Source of the DNA: an uncultured Lachnospiraceae bacterium
GTDB lineage: Bacteria; Bacillota; Clostridia; Lachnospirales; Lachnospiraceae
Direction: 5' to 3'
Assembly (NCBI GenBank): GCA_900548905.1
Contig: URMK01000057.1
Span: 1-44,944 of the forward strand
Length of the DNA: 44,944 nucleotides
Under the pieces are notes generated by a model. The model had not been told where the DNA came from. It worked only from the letters and a program-made list of their open reading frames with translations, and made no database searches. The number at the start of each line of letters is the position of its first letter. Position 1 is the first letter of the stretch. This document shows, piece after piece, positions 33,250-41,353 of the stretch. The position numbers and the translations under genes were made by a program.

Positions 33250-34527
33250 ATGGAGAGAGCAGTGAGTGCAGAACAAAAGACAAATAAAATACTAAACCAT
33301 CCTTTACTTGAATTGCTGAAGCATAACAAAGGAAATCCAAGAACATTGATATTGATGGAGCCTTTATGGGGGATTCCATATAATTTAATCGCACCATTTG
33401 CCACACTATATATGTATTCACAGGGAGTGACGGATGTTCAAATCGGACTGATTCTGTCGATTACTATGGTGTTTCAGGTGATTTTTTCTTTCTTTGGCGG
33501 GATCTTAACGGATAAGCTGGGACGAAAATTTACAACTATGATGGGCGATTTCTTTGGGTGGAGTATCGCCTGTCTGATATGGAGCATATCCAATAACTTC
33601 TGGCTCTTTTTGATTGCCATGTTATTTAACTGTTTTGAACAGATTAACCAGACTGCATGGTATTGTTTACTGATAGAGGATGCTGAACCAAAAGATTTAT
33701 TGGGGATATATACCTGGGTAAATATAGGCGGTTTAATTGCAATCTTTTTTGCGCCGATTTCAGGTTTGCTGATCAATTCCTTTACCGTAATTCCGGTCAT
33801 CAGGGTTTTATATCTGGTTTTTGCAGTGAATATGTTGATTAAGGTAGCGGTTACTTTTCGTTATTGTAAAGAAACCCGGCAGGGTAAGATCCGGATGGCT
33901 GAGACGAAAGATACCTCTTTGTTACATATGTTATATGAATACAAGGAACTGATTCCTAAAGTATTGAAGGATAAGGAGGTTATGAAGGTACTGGCTGTCA
34001 CTGTCATATTATATATCACGAATATGGTCAGTACTAACTTTTTCAGCTTATATGTGACGCAATGGCTGGACATAGAATCTCGTTATCTGGCTTTTTTCCC
34101 GATTCTGAACGCGGCCGTAATGTTGATTTTTATGATTGGTATACAGCACCGGCTGGAATTGGTAAAATTCCGGATACCCATGTGGATTGGATTGGTATTG
34201 TATGCTACAGCAGTGATTCTTCTGATACTGGCTCCAACAGGGAATATGCTGTTTGTTATTGTTTATGTCTTTGTTGCGGCAGTGGCCGGTTCTCTTGTAA
34301 TGCCCCGTAAAGATACATTGATTCAGCTGACTATTAATGCGGAGGAGCGCGCCAGAATTAATGCATTAATTATGTCCTTTACAATTGCATTTTCTTCTCC
34401 GTTTGGTTATTTTGCAGGATGGTTATCAAGTATTGACCGTCGGCTGCCATTTGCGTTTACATTTGTTTTATTCCTTGCGGCAATGATTATCGTGGGGCGA
34501 ATCCGCGATCCTGAATTTTCTAAGTAG
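33250..34527 (+). CDS. MFS family transporter
   Basis: A 425-residue transporter with about 12 hydrophobic helices. The major-facilitator loop 2-3 signature GGILTDKLGRKFTTMMGD is present near residue 88, and a second charged loop RKDTLIQLTINAEERARINA lies near residue 356. The substrate cannot be read from the sequence. The ATG at 33250 has little upstream signal; a GTG at 33262 has GGAGAG four bases before it and is an alternative. It stands alone and converges with gltA. It is the nearest exporter-type gene to the lanthipeptide locus, but it lacks a peptidase domain and thrC intervenes. Confidence 0.85.
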   Translation: MERAVSAEQKTNKILNHPLLELLKHNKGNPRTLILMEPLWGIPYNLIAPFATLYMYSQGVTDVQIGLILSITMVFQVIFSFFGGILTDKLGRKFTTMMGDFFGWSIACLIWSISNNFWLFLIAMLFNCFEQINQTAWYCLLIEDAEPKDLLGIYTWVNIGGLIAIFFAPISGLLINSFTVIPVIRVLYLVFAVNMLIKVAVTFRYCKETRQGKIRMAETKDTSLLHMLYEYKELIPKVLKDKEVMKVLAVTVILYITNMVSTNFFSLYVTQWLDIESRYLAFFPILNAAVMLIFMIGIQHRLELVKFRIPMWIGLVLYATAVILLILAPTGNMLFVIVYVFVAAVAGSLVMPRKDTLIQLTINAEERARINALIMSFTIAFSSPFGYFAGWLSSIDRRLPFAFTFVLFLAAMIIVGRIRDPEFSK

Positions 34528-34580
34528 CTGTTCGGCGTCTGCCAAGGCGGAGTACATATAGTGATGTCTATTTGGCATAT

Positions 34581-34628
34581 AAAAAAGAGGACTTTCGTCT
34601 CAGCATAGCTGAGAAGGTAAGTCCTCTT
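34581..34628 (-). terminator. Terminator of gltA
   Basis: Outer arms AAGAGGACTT (34585-34594) and AAGTCCTCTT (34619-34628) enclose an inner hairpin at 34599-34613. On the minus strand the stem is followed by a run of six T residues, so it mainly serves gltA, though it also lies in the path of MFS transcripts. Confidence 0.8.
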
Positions 34629-34717
34629 CGTATGTAGGCTGTTTTTTACAGCCCCTTTTATCATACCGGAGTACCGCAGGGTGCGGAAAAAGGAACCGGT
34701 TTTGTTCAGGCCTGCTT

Positions 34718-36088
34718 TCAGGTCCTGTCCGCGAGATTGATATAATCTCTTTCCTGACATATGGTTTTGTAAGCAGGACGGATAATTTTTCCGTTGTTTG
34801 CCAGCTCTTCCATACGGTGTGCGCTCCAGCCAACCATCCTGGCAATGGCAAAAATAGGAGTGTACAGTTCGGTAGGCAGTCCCAGCATGTTGTAAACAAA
34901 GCCGGAATAAAAGTCTACGTTCACGCTTACGCCCTTGTACATCTGTCTTTCCCCGGAAATGACAGTAGGAGAAAGCTTTTCCACCAGATTGTAAAGTTCA
35001 AATTCTTTATGAAGCCCTTTCTCCTCGGACAGCTTTTCCACGAAGCTCTTGAGTATGACAGCTCTCGGGTCGGATTTGGAATAAACCGCATGGCCGACAC
35101 CATAGATAAGTCCTGCATGGTCAAAAGCATCCTTGCTCAGCAGGCGTTCCAGGTAACGGGATACCTCATCTTCATCGGCCCAGTCGTTCACATTCTTTTT
35201 CATGTCCTCAAACATCTGCATAACCTTGATGTTGGCACCGCCGTGACGGGGACCCTTAAGAGAACCGATGGCAGCAGCCATTACGGAATAAGTGTCTGTC
35301 AGGGAGGATGTAACTACATGGGTGGTAAAGGAGGAGTTGTTTCCGCCGCCGTGCTCCATATGAAGAATCATGCAGATATCAAGAATTCTGGCTTCCAGTG
35401 GAGTATAAGAGCTGTCGGGGCGAAGAATGTGCAGAATGTTTTCCGCCATGGAACCTTCCGTCATGGGCTGATGGATGAAAAGGCTGTTGCCGTCGTGATA
35501 ATGGCTGTAAGCCTGATAACCATAGATGGATAACATAGGGCAGAGGCTGATGAGCTGCAGGCACTGTCTGAGTACATTAGGGAGGGAAACGTCATCCGCC
35601 CTGTCGTCATAGGAGTAGAGGGTGAGAATACTCCGGGCCAGTGTGTTCATCATATCTTTGCTTGGCGCCTTCATGATAATGTCCCTCACAAAGCTTGTGG
35701 GGAGGCTTCTGTAATAGTTGAGCAGCTTTTCAAATTCAGCCAGCTCCTGTTTATCGGGCAGCTTGTTGAAGAGCAGCAGATATGTAACTTCCTCAAATCC
35801 GAACCGATGATCCTTGTGGAACCCTTCTACCAGGTCGTTAACCTCGTAACCTCTGTAAAAAAGGTGACCGTCGCAGGGGACCGATTTCCCATCCACCATT
35901 TTCGAAGCGCGTACATCGGAAATGTTGGTAAGTCCTGCCAGGACGCCTTTTCCGTTCAGGTCGCGAAGTCCTCTTTTGACATCGTATTTTGTGAAAAGCT
36001 CAGAGTCGATGACACCTGCTTCTCTGCTTAAATCAGCCAATCGTACGATTTCAGGAGTAACATCAGAATAGCTGTTGTGTTCTTCCAT
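34718..36088 (-). CDS. gltA: Citrate synthase
   Basis: Condenses acetyl-CoA with oxaloacetate. The 456-residue protein has the catalytic region ILHMEHGGGNNSSFTTHV, GPRHGGANIKVMQMF and IYGVGHAVYSKSDPRAVIL, which supply the two active histidines and the aspartate. A hydrophilic N-terminal ~70 residues precede the core, as in the longer clostridial form. Read on the minus strand, AGGAAAGGTGG lies upstream of the ATG. It is monocistronic and divergent from deoC. No aconitase or isocitrate dehydrogenase is in the window. Confidence 0.94.
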   Translation of the reverse strand: MEEHNSYSDVTPEIVRLADLSREAGVIDSELFTKYDVKRGLRDLNGKGVLAGLTNISDVRASKMVDGKSVPCDGHLFYRGYEVNDLVEGFHKDHRFGFEEVTYLLLFNKLPDKQELAEFEKLLNYYRSLPTSFVRDIIMKAPSKDMMNTLARSILTLYSYDDRADDVSLPNVLRQCLQLISLCPMLSIYGYQAYSHYHDGNSLFIHQPMTEGSMAENILHILRPDSSYTPLEARILDICMILHMEHGGGNNSSFTTHVVTSSLTDTYSVMAAAIGSLKGPRHGGANIKVMQMFEDMKKNVNDWADEDEVSRYLERLLSKDAFDHAGLIYGVGHAVYSKSDPRAVILKSFVEKLSEEKGLHKEFELYNLVEKLSPTVISGERQMYKGVSVNVDFYSGFVYNMLGLPTELYTPIFAIARMVGWSAHRMEELANNGKIIRPAYKTICQERDYINLADRT

Positions 36089-36188
36089 TCAATCAACCAC
36101 CTTTCCTCATAAATTTATATGCCTGCTTTCCTTTCCATCCGGTCTTTTCATGGTTTGACACGTTAAAAAAGGAAAGTAGATAATTTAC

Positions 36189-36217
36189 ATAATAACATGG
36201 ATAACAATTCGAAACAA
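36189..36217 (-). promoter_or_regulatory. Probable promoter of gltA
   Basis: On the minus strand, TTGTTT (36212-36217) and TATTAT (36189-36194) are 17 bases apart, about 100 bases before the gltA start. The rest of the 300-base divergent gap (36089-36388) is AT-rich without a gene. Confidence 0.5.
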
Positions 36218-36388
36218 GAAAAAATGTATTTATTTAGAAACATTTAACATTTTGTTCACGATTCGGGATAGCTTTTTTGTGCGTATTGTATTACAATAAT
36301 AGGCGGCTTACAGCATATTTTCAGTGTGGCAGGCCGGAGGGTGCATAATGCATTCTCAGGACAAAAAAGGAAAGGAAGGTATATGTAA

Positions 36389-37087
36389 ATGGAAGACAGA
36401 CATTCCATGGAAGATAAGCATTCTATGGATAAAAAAGAAATATTAAGACATATTGACCACACCCTTTTAAAGCCCTATGCTATATGGGAGGATATCAGGA
36501 CGCTCTGCCAGGAGGCTGTGGAATATAAAACGGCATCGGTATGCATCCCTCCCTGCTATGTGGAACGGGTGCACGATAAATTTGTAAATCTGAATATCTG
36601 TACGGTGGTGGGCTTCCCGCTGGGATACAGTGTTACCGCTGCAAAGCTTGCCGAGGTGGAAAAGGCTCTTAAGGACGGCGCCAATGAGATTGATATGGTA
36701 GTCAATATCAGTGATGTCAAGAACCGGCAGTTCGGAAAGGTCGAGGCGGAAATACGCGCACTGAAGGAGGCCTGCGGCAGCCATGTGCTGAAGGTGATAA
36801 TTGAAACCTGTTATCTTACGGAGGAAGAGAAAATTGCCATGTGCCAGGCTGTGACGAAAGCCGGAGCGGATTATATCAAGACCTCTACCGGATTCGGAAC
36901 CGGCGGCGCCACCCTTGCCGACGTAAAGCTTTTCCGGGAACACATCGGGCCTTCGGTTAAGATAAAAGCGGCCGGCGGCGTAAAGAGCAGAGAGGATCTG
37001 GAAATGTTCCTGAAGGCAGGCTGTGACAGAATCGGTACGTCCTCTGCGGTAGGGCTTCTGAAAGGGGAAGAAGCGGGTGATTATTAG
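36389..37087 (+). CDS. deoC: Deoxyribose-phosphate aldolase
   Basis: Cleaves 2-deoxyribose-5-phosphate to acetaldehyde and glyceraldehyde-3-phosphate. The 232-residue protein has the Schiff-base lysine in AGADYIKTSTGFG near residue 165 and a second lysine in VKIKAAGGVKS. The N-terminus IDHTLLKPYA is typical. The first 12 residues are a duplication (MEDRHS then MEDKHS) that comes from an 18-base tandem repeat. GGAAGG precedes the first ATG; the ATG at 36425 would give the usual family start. The aminopeptidase gene follows after 71 bases. Confidence 0.93.
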   Translation: MEDRHSMEDKHSMDKKEILRHIDHTLLKPYAIWEDIRTLCQEAVEYKTASVCIPPCYVERVHDKFVNLNICTVVGFPLGYSVTAAKLAEVEKALKDGANEIDMVVNISDVKNRQFGKVEAEIRALKEACGSHVLKVIIETCYLTEEEKIAMCQAVTKAGADYIKTSTGFGTGGATLADVKLFREHIGPSVKIKAAGGVKSREDLEMFLKAGCDRIGTSSAVGLLKGEEAGDY

Positions 37088-37158
37088 TCACAAACCCACC
37101 CAAGCGGAAAGAAACGGGAGATTTCCCGTATAAGGAAACAGAAAAGGAGAAACAGATT

Positions 37159-38955
37159 ATGAAACAGATAATCCGGAATCGGATAGCCGCACTCCGGGAG
37201 GCGATGGAACAGGCGGGCATAGATTTTTATATGGTACCTACCGCAGATTTCCACAATTCCGAATATGTGGATCAGTATTTTAAGGTAAGAGAGTATCTTT
37301 CCGGTTTTACCGGATCCAACGGGACTCTGGTGGTAAGCCGGGAAGAAGCGGGGCTTTGGACGGACGGCCGCTATTTCATCCAGGCTGAAAATGAACTGGA
37401 AGGGACGGGGATCACTCTTTTTAGGATGTTGGATGAAGGGGTTCCCACAATTAAGGAATATCTGCGTGACCGGATGGAAGAGGGACAGACCCTGGGTTTT
37501 GACGGCAGGGTGGTGGATACGGCTTTTGGTGTCGGCCTGGAAAAAGTCCTGGAGGAAAAGAAAATCATTTTTGCATACGGAAAGGATCTGGCGGATGCGG
37601 TATGGACAGACAGACCGTCCCTTCCCAGCCATCCTGTCACGGTACTGGACGAGGCGATTTGCGGCAAGAGCGCAGGGGAGAAGCTGGAAGAGGTGCGCAG
37701 AGCCATGGAGAAGGAAGGGGCGGATGCCTTTCTTCTGAGCAAGCTGGATGATTTGATGTGGCTGTTCAACGTCCGCGGCGGTGATGTGGAATGCAATCCG
37801 GTGGCTCTTTCTTATGCGTATATTACCGGGAACGAATGCTTTTTCTTCCTCCAGGAAACGGAAGTGACGGAAGTGCTCAGGGCACATGCGGTTAAATACG
37901 GCATAACGCTGAAAGGCTATGAAGAGATCGTTCCTTTTCTGCAGGACAGGAAGGATAAGGAATGTGTCCTTTATGACGGGCGCAATACCAGCTATACACT
38001 GTACCGTACCCTCCGGGAAAAAGGGGAATGCAGGGACGGCAAGAATCCCACGGAGCTGATGAAGGCTGTTAAAAACGAAGTGGAGCTGGCCCACATGGAG
38101 CAGGTCTATCTGAAGGACAGCGCGGCGGTATGCAAATTTATATATTGGCTGAAGAAGAACATCGGGAAAATGAAAATTACGGAGGTTACCGCAGCGCAGT
38201 ATCTGGATCATCTGCGGAGTGAAATCGACGGCTATCTGGATCTTTCCTTCCCGACCATAAGCGGATACAAAGAAAATGCGGCAATGATGCATTATGAAGC
38301 CACGGAGGATAATTGTAAGGAACTGGCACCGGAGGGCATGCTGCTGGTGGATTCCGGCGGACAGTACATGGGCGGGACGACGGATGTGACAAGGACGATT
38401 GTTCTGGGCCCCATTTCCCGGGAAATAAAGGAACACTTTACCGCGGTTGCGGTGGGAATGCTGCAGCTGACCGACGCCAGGTTCCTGTACGGCTGTACGG
38501 GAAGAAATCTGGATATTCTGGCAAGACAGCCTATGTGGGACAGAAATATCGATTATAAATGCGGTACGGGCCACGGCGTGGGCTATATCCTGAATGTACA
38601 TGAAGGCCCCCAGGGAATCCGCTGGCGTTTTACGGAGTCCCAGACGGAAGCCGTTATCGAAGCGGGGATGGATGTAACCAACGAACCCGGGATTTACATC
38701 GAAGGAAGCCACGGAATACGGACGGAAAATGTAATGGTTGCGCGCAACGGAGTGAAGAACGGCGACGGACAGTTTATGTATTTCGATACCCTGACTTATG
38801 TGCCTATCGATAGAGAGGCCATTGACGTTTCGTGTATGCAGCCGTTGGATATTGAAAGGCTGAACCGTTATCATAGGGCAGTATATGAAAAAATAGAAAA
38901 ATATCTGACGGAAGAGGAACGGGAATGGCTGGCGGATGTGACCTCGCCATTATAA
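37159..38955 (+). CDS. Xaa-Pro aminopeptidase (M24B, aminopeptidase P family)
   Basis: A 598-residue cytoplasmic metallopeptidase that removes N-terminal residues before proline. It has two creatinase-like N-terminal domains (~5-130 and ~160-300) and a C-terminal pita-bread domain. Metal ligands are visible in LLVDSGGQYMGGTTDVTRTI (two Asp), GTGHGVGYILNVHEGP (His), and TNEPGIYIEGSHGIRTENV (two Glu). The length matches the long three-domain form found in Clostridia and eukaryotes. AAAAGGAG lies before the ATG. It is probably cotranscribed with deoC. Confidence 0.93.
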   Translation: MKQIIRNRIAALREAMEQAGIDFYMVPTADFHNSEYVDQYFKVREYLSGFTGSNGTLVVSREEAGLWTDGRYFIQAENELEGTGITLFRMLDEGVPTIKEYLRDRMEEGQTLGFDGRVVDTAFGVGLEKVLEEKKIIFAYGKDLADAVWTDRPSLPSHPVTVLDEAICGKSAGEKLEEVRRAMEKEGADAFLLSKLDDLMWLFNVRGGDVECNPVALSYAYITGNECFFFLQETEVTEVLRAHAVKYGITLKGYEEIVPFLQDRKDKECVLYDGRNTSYTLYRTLREKGECRDGKNPTELMKAVKNEVELAHMEQVYLKDSAAVCKFIYWLKKNIGKMKITEVTAAQYLDHLRSEIDGYLDLSFPTISGYKENAAMMHYEATEDNCKELAPEGMLLVDSGGQYMGGTTDVTRTIVLGPISREIKEHFTAVAVGMLQLTDARFLYGCTGRNLDILARQPMWDRNIDYKCGTGHGVGYILNVHEGPQGIRWRFTESQTEAVIEAGMDVTNEPGIYIEGSHGIRTENVMVARNGVKNGDGQFMYFDTLTYVPIDREAIDVSCMQPLDIERLNRYHRAVYEKIEKYLTEEEREWLADVTSPL

Positions 38956-38999
38956 AGTTTTAGGAAATACATCAGGAATGAAAAGCGCACCATAAAGGC

Positions 39000-39025
39000 A
39001 ACGGTTCAGACCGGTCTGAACCGTT
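39000..39025. repeat. Perfect 26-bp palindrome downstream of the aminopeptidase gene
   Basis: The left arm AACGGTTCAGACC is followed directly by its exact reverse complement. As RNA it would form a strong hairpin followed by a weak T tract, so it may terminate transcription of the aminopeptidase gene; as DNA it could be a two-fold operator. Confidence 0.75.
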
Positions 39026-39069
39026 ACACTTTTCGTAGGCGATTGCCCCGGATCAGAGCGTGGGAAATA

Positions 39070-39098
39070 TTGACTTTTCATTTTTTATCTTGTATAAT
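39070..39098 (+). promoter_or_regulatory. Upstream sigma-A promoter of pckA
   Basis: TTGACT at 39070-39075 and TATAAT at 39093-39098 with a 17-base spacer. Confidence 0.7.
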
Positions 39099-39224
39099 GT
39101 ACATTGATTAATAAAGCATAACATAGTCCTTTGCCCAAAGAAAACAATACGGCATGAAAAGTTCGGCTTATTGCCGGTTTAAAAATTTTCAGACTTGAGT
39201 GATGTACGGATATTGGATTGTATT

Positions 39225-39253
39225 TTGTTTGTTTAATCGTTCCTTACTATAAT
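39225..39253 (+). promoter_or_regulatory. Downstream promoter of pckA
   Basis: TTGTTT at 39225-39230 and TATAAT at 39248-39253 with a 17-base spacer; transcription would start about 20 bases before the pckA ATG. Confidence 0.58.
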
Positions 39254-39281
39254 ATAATAAAAGAAAGAGGATGAGTGCAAA

Positions 39282-40886
39282 ATGTCAAACATTAATTTAA
39301 GTAAGTATGGTATTAGCGGAACTACAGAGATCGTATATAATCCTTCTTATGATGACTTATTTGTAGAAGAGACAAAATCCGATTTGACTGGGTATGAAAA
39401 AGGACAGGTTAGCGAACTTGGGGCAGTCAATGTTATGACCGGTATTTATACAGGGCGTTCACCTAAAGACAAATTCATTGTTATGGATGACAATTCAAAG
39501 GACACTGTGTGGTGGACCTCTGATGAGTATAAGAATGACAATCATCCTGCAAGCAAGGAAGCGTGGGATACCGTTAAGAAAATTGCTCTGGATGAACTTT
39601 CCGGAAAAAGACTTTTTGTTGTAGATGCATTCTGCGGTGCGAATAAAGATACAAGAATGGCTATTCGTTTTATTGTTGAGGTTGCATGGCAGGCTCATTT
39701 CGTAAAAAATATGTTTATCCAGCCTACAGCAGAAGAGCTTGTAGACTTTGAACCGGATTTTGTTGTATATAATGCTTCGAAAGCGAAAGTTGAAAATTAC
39801 AAAGAACTTGGTCTTAATTCCGAGACGGCTGTAATGTTCAATATCAGCAGCCGTGAGCAGGTTATTGTAAATACATGGTATGGCGGAGAAATGAAAAAAG
39901 GAATGTTCTCCATGATGAACTATTATTTACCTCTTAAAGGTATCGCTTCCATGCATTGTTCTGCAAATACAGATATGGACGGCAAAAATACCGCTATATT
40001 CTTTGGACTTTCAGGAACAGGAAAGACTACCCTGTCAACGGATCCTAAGCGTCTTCTTGTTGGCGATGACGAGCATGGCTGGGATGACAACGGCATATTT
40101 AATTTTGAAGGCGGCTGCTATGCCAAAGTTATTAATCTGGACAAGGAATCAGAGCCGGATATTTATAAGGCAATTAAACGTGACGCACTTTTAGAAAATG
40201 TTACGTTGAATGAAGATGGAATAATTGACTTTGATGATAAGAGTGTTACTGAGAATACACGTGTATCTTATCCTATTGACCATATTGATAATATTGTACG
40301 CCCTGTTTCTTCCGCTCCGGCAGCGAAGGATGTTATATTCCTGTCAGCTGATGCTTTCGGCGTTCTTCCTCCTGTATCTATTTTGACTCCGGAACAGACA
40401 AAATATTATTTCCTGTCCGGATTTACCGCAAAACTTGCAGGTACCGAGCGCGGTATAACAGAGCCTACACCGACATTCTCTGCTTGCTTTGGACAGGCCT
40501 TTTTGGAACTGCATCCGACAAAGTATGCGGAAGAACTGGTTAAGAAAATGGAAAAGAGCGGAGCAAAGGCATATTTAGTAAATACCGGATGGAATGGCAG
40601 CGGTAAGCGTATTTCTATTCGTGACACACGTGGTATCATTGATGCAATTCTTGATGGTTCCATTGCTAAGGCATCTACTAAGACATTACCTTTCTTCAAT
40701 TTTGAAATTCCTACAGAACTTCCGGGAGTTGATCCTAAGATTCTTGATCCTCGTGATACATATGCAGATGCTTCCGAATGGGAAGTTAAGGCAAAGGATC
40801 TTTCACAGCGGTTTGTAAAGAATTTTGCAAAATATGAAGGCAATGAAGCTGGTAAAGCTCTGGTATCCGCAGGACCTCAGCTGTAA
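39282..40886 (+). CDS. pckA: Phosphoenolpyruvate carboxykinase (ATP)
   Basis: Interconverts oxaloacetate and PEP with ATP/ADP; in gut anaerobes it often runs in the carboxylating direction. At 534 residues it is full length. Visible motifs are GIYTGRSPKDKFIV (substrate-binding Arg), GLSGTGKTTLSTDPKR (kinase-1a P-loop), LLVGDDEHGWDDNGIFNFEG (kinase-2 and metal site) and NTGWNGSGKRISIRDTR. AAAGAGG precedes the ATG. It has two promoters and its own terminator. The codon use is rich in T-ending codons compared with neighbours, as seen in highly expressed or AT-leaning genes. Confidence 0.96.
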   Translation: MSNINLSKYGISGTTEIVYNPSYDDLFVEETKSDLTGYEKGQVSELGAVNVMTGIYTGRSPKDKFIVMDDNSKDTVWWTSDEYKNDNHPASKEAWDTVKKIALDELSGKRLFVVDAFCGANKDTRMAIRFIVEVAWQAHFVKNMFIQPTAEELVDFEPDFVVYNASKAKVENYKELGLNSETAVMFNISSREQVIVNTWYGGEMKKGMFSMMNYYLPLKGIASMHCSANTDMDGKNTAIFFGLSGTGKTTLSTDPKRLLVGDDEHGWDDNGIFNFEGGCYAKVINLDKESEPDIYKAIKRDALLENVTLNEDGIIDFDDKSVTENTRVSYPIDHIDNIVRPVSSAPAAKDVIFLSADAFGVLPPVSILTPEQTKYYFLSGFTAKLAGTERGITEPTPTFSACFGQAFLELHPTKYAEELVKKMEKSGAKAYLVNTGWNGSGKRISIRDTRGIIDAILDGSIAKASTKTLPFFNFEIPTELPGVDPKILDPRDTYADASEWEVKAKDLSQRFVKNFAKYEGNEAGKALVSAGPQL

Positions 40887-40903
40887 AACATTACTTATGA
40901 TTT

Positions 40904-40929
40904 CCCCGGCAGTTTCTGCCGGGGTTTTT
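40904..40929 (+). terminator. Intrinsic terminator of pckA
   Basis: A perfect nine-base stem (CCCCGGCAG at 40904-40912 with CTGCCGGGG at 40916-40924), three-base loop and five T residues. Confidence 0.9.
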
Positions 40930-40984
40930 CATTATGTTATCAAGCAGGTTACTGGTCACTGAAATATTATGCTTAAAATTACAG

Positions 40985-41013
40985 TTGTATTTTTCCTATA
41001 GGTTGGATATAAT
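40985..41013 (+). promoter_or_regulatory. Promoter of the 6S RNA gene
   Basis: TTGTAT at 40985-40990 and TATAAT at 41008-41013 are 17 bases apart; a second TATAAT overlaps at 41013-41018. Transcription would begin near 41020, exactly before the outer 6S stem. Confidence 0.72.
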
Positions 41014-41020
41014 ATAATTA

Positions 41021-41196
41021 ACCTGAAATGTTCGATAACTCTTGTTGTTTTGAACCTACAGTTACTTTAAACGGGACTCCTACATTGCCGCGTGGATGTC
41101 AGGCCCTCATTGCGCAGGGGAAGGCAGAAGCGTCGGTTGCGGTAACCCACCTAGCAGTCAGCTAGGAGTCAAAAGACAAGAGCCGGCATTTTGGGG
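41021..41196 (+). ncRNA. ssrS: 6S RNA
   Basis: This RNA binds the sigma-A RNA polymerase holoenzyme and mimics an open promoter. The outer stem pairs 41022-41030 with 41187-41195, and the closing stem pairs CTCTTGTTGTTTTGA at 41039-41053 with TCAAAAGACAAGAG near 41169-41182. Between them are the internal segments AAACGGGACTCCTAC and GGTAACCCACCTAGC that I recognise from clostridial 6S RNAs. The gene has its own promoter upstream and a terminator at 41211-41236. Exact ends are inferred from the stem. Confidence 0.85.
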
Positions 41197-41210
41197 ATAC
41201 AAAAGATAAG

Positions 41211-41236
41211 AGCAGCCTGTATTGGCTGCTTTTTTT
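41211..41236 (+). terminator. Intrinsic terminator of 6S RNA
   Basis: AGCAGCC (41211-41217) pairs with GGCTGCT (41224-41230), followed by a run of T residues to 41236. Confidence 0.85.
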
Positions 41237-41353
41237 CAGGTGTGCCTGCCGGTGCATTTAACCGTGCGTGATATGCACAGGTATCTGTTTGCAGGCGGGC
41301 GCATTTTGATATAAGAAGGAAATGGATGGGATTCAGGGACGTAAGGGGAGTAT

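Larger units (their letters stand above)
38956..39281. other. Intergenic region before pckA
   Basis: 326 bases without a gene. It contains a 26-base palindrome at 39000-39025 and two promoters (39070-39098 and 39225-39253). The leader from the first promoter is about 175 bases and includes a possible hairpin around 39152-39179 (CGGC with GCCG). Confidence 0.6.
40887..41353. other. Intergenic region holding the 6S RNA gene
   Basis: 467 bases without a protein gene. It has the pckA terminator, the 6S RNA promoter, the 6S RNA and its terminator. The remaining ~115 bases before the SpoIID gene show nothing else. Confidence 0.7.

Noticed and set aside
33250..34527. MFS gene as dedicated lanthipeptide exporter
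   Set aside because: It is separated from lanM by thrC and a terminator, has no peptidase domain and normal MFS features; no evidence links it to the peptide.
37084..38874. 596-codon open frame on the minus strand
   Set aside because: It is antisense to the clearly real aminopeptidase P gene and has no recognisable domain; long shadow frames are common opposite codon-biased genes.
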